A stretch of 64,000 nt of DNA from Methanosarcina vacuolata Z-761. Its GTDB lineage: Archaea > Halobacteriota > Methanosarcinia > Methanosarcinales > Methanosarcinaceae. The first letter of the stretch is position 1, and each line of letters opens with the position of its first letter. The position numbers and the translations under genes are program-made. Positions 35,715 through 43,882 of the stretch are shown piece after piece. The stretch is taken from positions 3,968,001 to 4,032,000 of the forward strand of contig NZ_CP009520.1 in NCBI RefSeq assembly GCF_000969905.1. The letters run 5' to 3'. The notes beneath the pieces are model-generated. The model was given only the letters and a program-made list of their open reading frames with translations. It was not told the DNA's origin and made no database searches.

Positions 35715-38312
35715 ATGGACGGAGGAATTAAAATAAAAAAATTAAACACTTTGTTAGTAGCTATTTTCATATTAGCATTAATATCAAGTCTTGGAGCTGC
35801 GACTGAGATTATAGTGCAGCCAGGAGATTCTATTCAAACTGCTGTAAATAGTTCGTCTTCGGGCGATATAATTACTATAAATCCCGGAACCTATATTGAA
35901 AATATCATAGTAACTAAAAATGATCTTACAATCCGGTCAAAATCAGGAAATCCTGATAACACAATAATTAAAGCCAAAAGTTCAGGGGCTAATGTGTTCC
36001 TCCTGCAAGGAGACAACATAAAGATATCTGGACTTAAGGCTGTAGGAGCAACCCGATCCGGCTATTCAGGAATCTGTCTATCTTCATGCAGTAACTGCGT
36101 AATCGAGAATAACAAACTTTTGAGCAATTGTTATGGAATCTATCTCCTGCGTTCCAAAGGGGACAAGCTGTCAAAGAACACGGCTACAAATAATCTACAA
36201 TATGGAATTGTACTTGGGACTGCTACAGACAATACCATTTCAGGAAATATAGCCCTTAATAATGGTCGTGGGATCCATATTGGCAACTCTGACGGTAACA
36301 CACTCTCAGGCAACACCGTTCAAAACAACAATATTTATGGGTTTTATATCTGTGGCAAAAGTGACACAAACAAGATCTACAACAATTATTTCAATGACAC
36401 CAATATGACTATTAAAAACGGAATCGGAAATTCCTATAACACTAAAAAAACCGCAGGTACTAATATTGTGGGCGGCCCTTACATAGGAGGTAACTTCTGG
36501 GGAAAACCCAATGGTACAGGATTTTCCAATACTGCAGTAGATAACGATAGAGACGGAATTTCCGATTCTGCATATAAAAACATAGCAGGCAGCATCTATT
36601 CTGACAATCTTCCTCTAGTTGTCTATAAGCCCAAGTCGACAAAGCCGGTTGCTGCATTTTCTGCATCTCCTACATCCGGAAAAGCACCATTAAACGTTAA
36701 ATTTACTGACAAAAGCACAGGAACACCTGCTTCATGGTACTGGAACTTTGGAGATGGATCAAAATCATACCTCCAGAATCCGGTTCATAAGTATTCGAAG
36801 GCAGGGGCCTATAATGTTAGCTTAATAGTAAAGAATGCTGCAGGACGTAGCACGGTAACAAAAACAGGATATATAAAAGTGATATCAAAACCAGTTGCTG
36901 CATTCTCTGGATCTCCTACATCCGGAAAAGCACCATTAAACGTTAAATTTACTGACAAAAGCACAGGAATACCTGCTTCATGGTACTGGAACTTTGGAGA
37001 TGGATCAAAGTCATACCTACAGAATCCGGTTCATAAGTATTCGAAGGCAGGGACCTATACTGTTAGCTTAATAGCAAAGAATGCTGCAGGACGTAGCACG
37101 GTAACAAAAACAGGATATATAAAAGTGACAGGAACTTCGCAAACTTCGACGGCTGCACTTTTTGCGTCTTCAACTCCTACTGCTGCACTTTCTGCATCTC
37201 CAACTTCAGGAAAAACTCCACTAACCGTTGACTTTACTGATAATAGTACGGGCTCACCAACTTCCTGGAAATGGGATTTTGGAGATGGGACAGATTCAAC
37301 AGAACAGAGTCCGACACATACATATTCAGCTGCAGGAACTTACACGGTTAAACTTACAGCAACAAATGCAGCAGGAAGTAACACTGTAACAAAACCAGAT
37401 TATATTATAGTAACAGCAACGTCACAAACGCTGACAGAAACTTCGCAAACACCTGTTGCAGACTTCTGGGCTTCTTCACTCTCAGGAAAAGCACCACTAA
37501 ATGTAACATTTACGGATACAAGCACAGGATCTCCAACTTCATGGGAATGGGATTTTGGAGATGGGACAGATTCAACAGAACAGAGTCCAGCACATACATA
37601 TTCAGCTGCAGGAACTTATACGGTTAAACTTACAGCAACAAATGCAGCAGGAAATAGTACAAAAACCAAATCAAATTACATTACAGTAACAGGAAATTCA
37701 CAAACGTTAACAGCAACATCACAGACGTTGACCGAAACTTCACAAATGCCCGTTGCAGATTTCTGGGCATCTCAACTTTCAGGAAATGCACCACTAGATG
37801 CAACGTTTACGGATACAAGCACAGGATCTCCAACTTCGTGGGAATGGGATTTTGGAGATGGGACATATTCAACAGAACAGAGTCCAACACACACATATTC
37901 AGCTGCGGGAACTTACACGGTTAAACTTACAGCAACAAATGAAGCAGGAAATAGTACAAAAACCAAATCAAATTACATTACAGTAACAGGAGCTTCACAA
38001 ACGCTGACCGAAACATCGCAAACACTAACCGAAACTTCGCAAACGCTGACCGAAACTTCACAAATGCCTGTTGCAGATTTCTGGGCATCTCCACTCTCAG
38101 GAACAGCACCACTAGATGCAACATTTACGGATACAAGCACAGGATCTCCAACTTCATGGGAATGGGATTTTGGAGATGGGACAGATTCAACAGAACAGAA
38201 TCCAACACACACATATTCAGCTGCAGGAACTTACACGGTTAAACTTACAGCAACAAATGCAGCAGGAAGTGGTACAAAAACTAAATCAAATTATATAAAA
38301 GTAGCAAAGTGA
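35715..38312 (+). CDS. Secreted beta-helix (NosD/CASH-like) protein with six PKD domains
   Basis: An 865-residue surface protein: signal peptide (LNTLLVAIFILALISSLGAA), a right-handed beta-helix of NosD/CASH type (about 30-310; repeated GIYLLRSKGDKLSKNTATNN-like turns), then six PKD domains, each with a WNFGDG or WDFGDG core, joined by Thr/Ser linkers (TSQTLTE). Such proteins are thought to act in the Methanosarcina surface layer, adhesion or polysaccharide binding. The only ATG (35715) lies upstream of the GGAGG (35721-35725), so translation may instead begin at ATA 35733, seven bases after it. PKD 1 and 2 are nearly identical in DNA to those of the GH17-like gene at 39.1 kb. Confidence 0.8.
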   Translation: MDGGIKIKKLNTLLVAIFILALISSLGAATEIIVQPGDSIQTAVNSSSSGDIITINPGTYIENIIVTKNDLTIRSKSGNPDNTIIKAKSSGANVFLLQGDNIKISGLKAVGATRSGYSGICLSSCSNCVIENNKLLSNCYGIYLLRSKGDKLSKNTATNNLQYGIVLGTATDNTISGNIALNNGRGIHIGNSDGNTLSGNTVQNNNIYGFYICGKSDTNKIYNNYFNDTNMTIKNGIGNSYNTKKTAGTNIVGGPYIGGNFWGKPNGTGFSNTAVDNDRDGISDSAYKNIAGSIYSDNLPLVVYKPKSTKPVAAFSASPTSGKAPLNVKFTDKSTGTPASWYWNFGDGSKSYLQNPVHKYSKAGAYNVSLIVKNAAGRSTVTKTGYIKVISKPVAAFSGSPTSGKAPLNVKFTDKSTGIPASWYWNFGDGSKSYLQNPVHKYSKAGTYTVSLIAKNAAGRSTVTKTGYIKVTGTSQTSTAALFASSTPTAALSASPTSGKTPLTVDFTDNSTGSPTSWKWDFGDGTDSTEQSPTHTYSAAGTYTVKLTATNAAGSNTVTKPDYIIVTATSQTLTETSQTPVADFWASSLSGKAPLNVTFTDTSTGSPTSWEWDFGDGTDSTEQSPAHTYSAAGTYTVKLTATNAAGNSTKTKSNYITVTGNSQTLTATSQTLTETSQMPVADFWASQLSGNAPLDATFTDTSTGSPTSWEWDFGDGTYSTEQSPTHTYSAAGTYTVKLTATNEAGNSTKTKSNYITVTGASQTLTETSQTLTETSQTLTETSQMPVADFWASPLSGTAPLDATFTDTSTGSPTSWEWDFGDGTDSTEQNPTHTYSAAGTYTVKLTATNAAGSGTKTKSNYIKVAK

Positions 38313-38521
38313 CCACAACTTTGAAAACGATTGTAAATCTCCTGGGGCTCTTCAGTCTCAGGTAAAGATGCAAAAGGCAGTAGCACAAAAGTCATGTATG
38401 GATGTCAAGTATCTAAAAATGAGCTTGAAATCTAAAAGTAGATAAAAATGCCTGAAGGTAAAGAGGAGTGGGGGCTTATTTATCGAATCTTGAGAGAGGA
38501 TATACTCGTATGGAATATCCT

Positions 38522-38549
38522 AAGGCTTCGATTTCAAAATCGAAGCCTT
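38522..38549. terminator. Perfect 13-bp hairpin, possible terminator
   Basis: AAGGCTTCGATTT (38522-38534) and its exact complement (38537-38549) are separated by two bases. It lies 210 bases after the beta-helix gene and touches the MITE that starts at 38552. It may end transcription or be part of a mobile element; there is no long T-run. Confidence 0.4.
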
Positions 38550-38551
38550 TA

Positions 38552-38666
38552 GGACTTACGCAGTTGAACTGAAAAATCAACCGCAACAGACCGTTAACTG
38601 TTTAAAACGGGACTTTAATCCACAGTCTTTGACGTAATTGATTCTGTTTCTCAAATGCGGAAGTCC
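38552..38666. mobile_element. 115-bp MITE with TA target duplication
   Basis: The left end GGACTTACGCAGTTGA and the complemented right end GGACTTCCGCATTTGA match at 14 of 16 bases. TA flanks both sides, as in IS630/Tc1-type insertions. No coding frame inside. The rest of the gap (38667-39084) shows no gene. Confidence 0.65.
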
Positions 38667-39084
38667 TATCCTTATTTCCTGGAAAATCCATGATCTTCAT
38701 CTCTAATCTTCATCTCTATGCAAAAGTCAAATTTTATGAACCTATCTCGGCATCGCAGCACTAGTGCATCGATTCTCAAATACATATTTTTCACGATTTT
38801 CCAAAAAATTCATTTCTGACATACTTTGGAATAGATACACTATTTCTTAACTCATTTTAGCTAATATGATATTTCCACTGCCTTAGCTTGACGTTTTTGT
38901 GCTGAAATACCTGTGTTTCTACGCTGATTTGCTTCATTCAGACTCTTTCTTAGATCAAGCCGTTCTAATTAAAAAATTATTACGAAGTGATACTCGAAAG
39001 AGAAAATTTTAAAAATTGACAAAGAGTTCAGATTATTAACATAATTTATATGAAAAATAAATGAAAGATGGAGATACAGGATAA

Positions 39085-40593
39085 ATGAAAGCTAACAAAA
39101 AACTGAACTCAGTAGCCTTAGCCTCAGCAATTCTAATTTTAGCATTAATTCTCTTTTCTTCTACGGTATCGGCAGCTGCCGAGAAATTAGAAGAAGAACA
39201 ATTTACTTTTACAGAGGAACAAAGCAACGACACTCAGTCTGAATCTTCAACTCAATTTTTGGGATCAGCACAGAATATCAATAAGGTATATGGAATAAAT
39301 TTTAGCCCCTATATGGATGGACAAAGTCCAGATTATGGGTCTCAGATAGATAAAAATCAAATCACGAATCGTATGAAAATAATAGCACCATATACTAAGT
39401 GGATACGAACTTATGGGACGGAAAACGGTCTGGAGTATTCTGGCCCAGTGGCTCATGAGATGGGGCTCAAGACTGCAATTGGTGCATGGCTTAGTGGAGA
39501 TACTGAGGCCAATGAGAGACAGATAAGTAAACTTATCGATGAAGCTAAGGCCGGTAATGTTGATCTAGCCATAGTGGGCAGTGAAACGCTGCTAAGAAAT
39601 GATCTTTCAGAAGATCAGCTTATTAAATATATCCAGCGTGTTAAACAGTCAGTGCCCGCCGGTATCAATGTTACAACAGCTGATACATATAGCGAACTTC
39701 TGAATCACCCTAAAGTAATGGATGAGTGCGATGTTATCATGTATAATAGTTACCCCTACTGGGAAGGTATCAGCATTGATAAAGCAATGGAAGTTCAGGA
39801 TAGTCGCTATAAGAATTTAGTTAAGAATGCAAAGAATAAACCAGTAATAGTCTCAGAAACCGGATGGCCCAGCGCAGGAAACACGATTGGAGATGCTGTG
39901 CCATCACCTGAAAATTCTGCCAGGTACTTAAATGATTCTGTCTCATGGGCACATAAGAATAACATTCAGTATTTTTACTTTGAAGCATTTGACGAAACAT
40001 GGAAAAGCGTTCATGAAGGCCCCCAGGGTGCTCATTGGGGAGTATGGGACAAAGATGGCAATATGAAGCCTGGAATGGAAAAGGTCTTTCCACCGGAGAC
40101 AGCCCCTAAGGCAAACTTTTCTGCATCTCCTACATCCGGAAAAGCACCATTAAACGTTAAATTTACTGACAAAAGCACAGGAACACCTACTTACTGGTAC
40201 TGGAACTTTGGAGATGGATCAAAGTCATACCTACAGAATCCGACTCATAAGTATTCGAAGGCAGGAGCCTATAATGTTAGCTTAATAGTAAAGAATGCTG
40301 CAGGACGTAGCACGGTAACAAAAACAGGATATATAAAAGCGATATCAAAACCAGTTGCTGCATTCTCTGGATCTCCTACCTCCGGAAAAGCGCCATTAAA
40401 CGTTAAATTTACTGACAAAAGCACAGGAATACCTGCTGGATGGATATGGAACTTTGGAGATGGATCAAAGTCATACATACAGAATCCTACTCATAAGTAT
40501 TCAAAGGCAGGGGTCTATACTGTTAGCTTAACAGTAAAGAATGCTGCAGGACGTAGCACGGTAACAAAAACAGGATACATAAAAATTACATAA
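39085..40593 (+). CDS. Secreted GH17-like glucanase with two PKD domains
   Basis: A 502-residue protein: signal peptide (about 1-33), a GH17-like (beta-1,3-glucanase) barrel (about 65-340) and two C-terminal PKD domains. The barrel starts VYGINFSPYMDGQSPDYG. Candidate catalytic residues are Glu167 (IVGSETLLR) and Glu258 (VSETGWPS), the latter the classic GH17 nucleophile motif; YFYFEAFDE follows. It probably cleaves or remodels a beta-glucan outside the cell. Whether the substrate is the cell's own matrix or food is unknown. The PKD modules are almost identical in DNA to PKD 1-2 of the 35.7-kb gene. Confidence 0.8.
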   Translation: MKANKKLNSVALASAILILALILFSSTVSAAAEKLEEEQFTFTEEQSNDTQSESSTQFLGSAQNINKVYGINFSPYMDGQSPDYGSQIDKNQITNRMKIIAPYTKWIRTYGTENGLEYSGPVAHEMGLKTAIGAWLSGDTEANERQISKLIDEAKAGNVDLAIVGSETLLRNDLSEDQLIKYIQRVKQSVPAGINVTTADTYSELLNHPKVMDECDVIMYNSYPYWEGISIDKAMEVQDSRYKNLVKNAKNKPVIVSETGWPSAGNTIGDAVPSPENSARYLNDSVSWAHKNNIQYFYFEAFDETWKSVHEGPQGAHWGVWDKDGNMKPGMEKVFPPETAPKANFSASPTSGKAPLNVKFTDKSTGTPTYWYWNFGDGSKSYLQNPTHKYSKAGAYNVSLIVKNAAGRSTVTKTGYIKAISKPVAAFSGSPTSGKAPLNVKFTDKSTGIPAGWIWNFGDGSKSYIQNPTHKYSKAGVYTVSLTVKNAAGRSTVTKTGYIKIT

Positions 40594-40678
40594 GAATTAC
40601 ATAAAAATTACATAAAAAGTATATAAAAATTATATAAGAATTATATAAAAAGTGTATAAAAAGTATGTAATAGTTGTA

Positions 40679-40780
40679 ACAAAACCAGTTGCTGAATTCT
40701 CTGCAACTCTAACCTCTGGAAAATCGCTATTAACGGTATAATTTAATGACAAAAATACAGAAATTCCTATTCATGGAAAA
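40679..40780 (+). pseudogene. Decayed third PKD module downstream of the glucanase
   Basis: The frame reads KPVAEFSATLTSGKSLLTV, a stop, then FNDKNTEIPIHGK, clearly a degenerate PKD start. Between it and the glucanase stop is an A/T stretch of near-repeats (TTACATAAAAA-like, 40590-40660). The glucanase probably once had more PKD copies. Confidence 0.65.
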
Positions 40781-41026
40781 TGAGAAATCATTCACCGGCC
40801 TTGACATGTGAAGGATTCGGAGAAGAGTAGTTCATGGAGAAACTTGAGTAGAAGGAATAGGGATTTTTTGAACTCGCGCCCAATTAGCCAGCGCTGCGGT
40901 TTACTACAGATAAGGGCATTACACTCATCATAGCCCGCTAACAAAAAAGGAGAAAATCGAGGTTGAAATCCCCTAGCAAATGATTATCTGCAGAAACTGC
41001 AACCCTTCCAGAGAGAAAAAAATAAT

Positions 41027-41128
41027 GGCTCTTCGTTGTTTTGTGTGGATATTCTCGTAATGTACTCATTAAAAACAATACGGTCTTGAATTGAAAATCA
41101 TCTTATCCATAGAAAATGACTAAGAGCC
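41027..41128. mobile_element. MITE of the GGCTCTTCGT family, copy 1
   Basis: 102 bp, left end GGCTCTTCGTTGTTTTGTGT and a right end complementary to GGCTCTTAGTC. Flanked by AAAATAAT and GAAATAAT (7 of 8 match), an 8-bp duplication as expected for ISL3-type insertion. Confidence 0.75.
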
Positions 41129-41764
41129 GAAATAATCCGGAAAAATGAGAATATTCAAGATGGGGAGCCATTATCATTGGAATTGAAATCATTTTTTCCC
41201 GAACTGCCTAAAACGGCGGCGTAGGTACTAAAATAGGTCCAAAATTCTTAAAGATCGAAACGTACCGAAAATGTTAAAAAGGATGTTACATAAACGTGTT
41301 TTTAATATCATATGAAGGCAAATAGGAGCAACTAAGACGTCACCAATTGAAATACAAACCTCAGTATGTGCATTGTTGTTTATGTCTATCTGTGTAGCAA
41401 CTTTGTTCTTCAGCTGTAAGCTTTTTGCCTGGAGATACTCAAACTATAATAAAGTTAACAAATTTATGAAACTAATAAAGTATAATAAAGTATAAGGAAG
41501 AAATAAACACCGCTTTTAGTTTTTATAGTTAGTTATGTCCATCTTTAATTCTTTCAATTTTTTCATTTTCTTTATTACATTTATGCTTTTAATTTGACAT
41601 TGTTTTCTCCCAAAATTATTTCGCTGTTTAAATCCCTTTGTTTTATCCCAAAATGACTTCGCAGATTCAAAACCATTCGAAAGTCCAGTGAATGATACAA
41701 CAAAAGGCGACGAAATATGCTAAACTTCAGTGGTTTTCCGGGAAAACGACTGTATTTTTCTTGA

Positions 41765-41870
41765 ACCGGTGCTACTCTCCATTTTCAGCATTATTTATAA
41801 TCCTCAAGCTTTCTTGAGGATTGGAAATTGGGGAATTTTAATCCGGCTAAAATGGAGAATTATTCACCGG
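41765..41870. repeat. ~106-bp inverted-repeat element with internal hairpin
   Basis: The outer arms CCGGTGCTACTCTCCATTTT and AAAATGGAGAATTATTCACC(GG) are imperfect complements. Inside is a perfect 10-bp hairpin, AATCCTCAAG-CTTT-CTTGAGGATT (41799-41822). A single related end (AAATGAGAAATCATTCACCG) occurs near 40779. Confidence 0.55.
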
Positions 41871-42512
41871 CTTTGACATTAGTATAATCTCTGTATTTAA
41901 AGCACGGAAGACACGGAAATCAGTAGTAAAGGCGTGTTTCTTCCGTGCTTTCCGTGTTTTCCGTGGTTGTAATACCCAGATCGAACCACTATGTGACCGA
42001 CTGCGTTTTCCGTGTTACAAAATTCCATGTGACTTTAAAATAATATTTGCGCCATAAACTGTGTTTATTTTCTTGTTATGTATATATTTGAGAATCGATA
42101 TACTAGGATAATTCTTTCGTTTTTCCCAATCACAAAAGAAGGCAGGCGAGCATCTAGTCTGTGTGGCACAGGTCCTGGTAGAGGGAAAATTCACTAAGGC
42201 AGGCCAGATAAGCTTGATAAACTACTACTTCTGTACGCAGAACAATCTTGTAGAAAACTAAATCAAGAACTAACAGAGATCAGGCAAGAAAATGAAGTGA
42301 TTTTCCTAAAAACTACCATGTTCTTTCCCTGATCTTGATCGATAGTTCTTAGTAACATTTTTATTACAATATTAATAAAATTCTTTTAAAGAAGGTAGGT
42401 ATACTATCGATTAGAGAAAATGACAAATATATACTATGCATATCCTCTTTAATTGCAAATTCACTGCTTTGCCATTATTTGTGTGTAAAATATTTGGAGG
42501 ACTCAATAGACA

Positions 42513-42821
42513 ATGCTTTCTCAAGAGCTAAGAGATTCAGAGTACTTTATCAAGGTATTAAGGCAACATCTGCCTGAATTAAAAGAAAAGTATAGTGTGA
42601 GTTATCTTGGGATCTTTGGATCTTATATTCGTGGAGAGCAGACCAAAGATAGCGACCTTGATGTACTAGTACAATTTGATAAGAAACCAGGACTTTTAAA
42701 ATACATTGAACTAGAAAACTATCTCAGTGATCTCTTAGGGATAAAAGTTGATTTAGTAATGAAAAGTGCACTTAAACCTAACATAGGAAAGCGAATCCTA
42801 AATGAGGTAAAAACTCTATGA
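42513..42821 (+). CDS. mntA: MntA-type nucleotidyltransferase antitoxin
   Basis: A 102-residue minimal nucleotidyltransferase with the core motif GSYIRGEQTKDSDLDVLVQF (GS-x-DxD), and KVDLV as the third strand. In MntA-HepT systems this protein AMPylates the HEPN toxin and so neutralises it. The ATG follows a GGAGG about 11 bases upstream. The stop overlaps the hepT start by four bases (ATGA). The order antitoxin-toxin and the tight overlap support a working module. Confidence 0.85.
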   Translation: MLSQELRDSEYFIKVLRQHLPELKEKYSVSYLGIFGSYIRGEQTKDSDLDVLVQFDKKPGLLKYIELENYLSDLLGIKVDLVMKSALKPNIGKRILNEVKTL

Positions 42822-43174
42822 AAGCAGAGAAAAGAGATCCTATAGATTTTTTAGTGGACATACTTGAGTCAATTGAAAATATAGAAAATTTTATTGAAGG
42901 ATTTGATTTTGAAGAGTTTTCTAAGGATAAAAAAACAATATATGCAGTGGTACGAGCTCTTGAGATCATTGGGGAAGCAACAAAAAATTTGCCAGATTCA
43001 CTAAAAATTAAGTATCCTCAAGTTCCTTGGAGATATATGGCCGGATTTCGAGACAAAGTAGTACATGGTTATTTTGGTGTTGATCTTGAGGTTGTTTGGG
43101 ATACGGCAATTGAAGACGCTCCTTCTTTGAAGCCTTTAATAACAAAAATTCTAGACGAAACGGAAAAGGATTAA
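42818..43174 (+). CDS. hepT: HepT-type HEPN toxin (DUF86)
   Basis: A 118-residue helical HEPN protein. The RNase-type motif R-x4-H is visible in GFRDKVVHGYFGVD, with the following Tyr that is AMPylated in studied HepT proteins. Family length is normal. HepT cleaves tRNA or mRNA unless modified by MntA, encoded just upstream with a four-base overlap. An intact motif suggests it is functional. Confidence 0.85.
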   Translation: MKAEKRDPIDFLVDILESIENIENFIEGFDFEEFSKDKKTIYAVVRALEIIGEATKNLPDSLKIKYPQVPWRYMAGFRDKVVHGYFGVDLEVVWDTAIEDAPSLKPLITKILDETEKD

Positions 43175-43306
43175 GTTAATTTCTTAATGGGATACAATAG
43201 GACTCTTTTTTAGAATTTACGTTTGTAAAAGCTGTTTATATTTTATTCATCTTACTTCAGAAATAAAAATCGAGGATGTAGCTAAGGTAAATCGAGTCAT
43301 TTTTCC

Positions 43307-43711
43307 TCATGCAGAGATCACTTTTGCTTCTTTTTTAATTCCTTCAATAAGGTATGGGCTTATCGACCCTTCGGTTAGTAAATCGACTTTTACTCCAAGA
43401 AACTCCGATAGCTCTCTCTCAATTCTTACCATAGTGAGCAGACCTTTAGTTTCGGAAAACTCTACAAGAACGTCGATATCACTTTCTGGTCTTTCTTCTC
43501 CTCTTGCATAAGAGCCAAAAATAGCTACCTTTGTTGCTCCTTCTTTCTTGAGGAACGAAGATATTTTTTCGAATAACTCTTTATTTTGGGAAGCACTCTC
43601 CATATCAGCATAATTTCGTTTGTTACAATTTAAACATTCCTGATGAAAGAGAGCCACTTGTTTTGTCTTAGAATATTTTGGCTCTTCGTTGTTTTGTGTG
43701 GATATTCTCAT
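43307..43711 (-). CDS. Orphan MNT nucleotidyltransferase with MITE-derived 5' extension
   Basis: The core, from Met at 43603, is a 98-residue MNT protein: KVAIFGSYARGEERPESDID (GS-x-DxD) and GVKVDLLTEG, ending YLIEGIKKEAKVI. No HEPN toxin gene is next to it. The open frame extends 36 residues upstream to 43711, but the first 10 or so codons (MRISTQNNEE) are inside the MITE at 43680-43781, so the long form is probably a by-product of the insertion, and 43603 is the likelier start. The MITE may have separated the gene from its promoter or former neighbour. Confidence 0.7.
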   Translation of the reverse strand: MRISTQNNEEPKYSKTKQVALFHQECLNCNKRNYADMESASQNKELFEKISSFLKKEGATKVAIFGSYARGEERPESDIDVLVEFSETKGLLTMVRIERELSEFLGVKVDLLTEGSISPYLIEGIKKEAKVISA

Positions 43712-43781
43712 AATATTCTCATAAAAACCAATGCTGCCTTGAATTGAAAACCGTCTTATCCATAAGGAATGACGAAGATCC
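43680..43781. mobile_element. MITE of the GGCTCTTCGT family, copy 2
   Basis: 102 bp, closely similar in length and sequence to copy 1, including GTGTGGATATTCTC near the left end and CTTATCCATAAGGAATGACG near the right. The last bases are GATCC instead of GAGCC. A clear 8-bp duplication is not seen. It overlaps the 5' extension of the MNT gene. Confidence 0.7.
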
Positions 43782-43882
43782 TATGTTTGTGTGTAAAACC
43801 TGTGCATTTTACCCATTTTTGACCCAGTTTTGACCTAAAAATGAGAGGCAAAAAATGGGTATTTTTGCAACGAAACCTAAAA

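Larger units (their letters stand above)
40781..42512. other. Long intergenic region with MITEs and hairpins
   Basis: This 1.7-kb stretch has no intact gene. It holds the MITE copy at 41027-41128, an inverted-repeat element at 41765-41870 with a related end near 40776-40800, and a CACGGAA/TTCCGTG repeat cluster at about 41898-41967. The sequence TTTGAGAATCGATATA (about 42087) also occurs inverted near 38765-38785. Confidence 0.5.
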
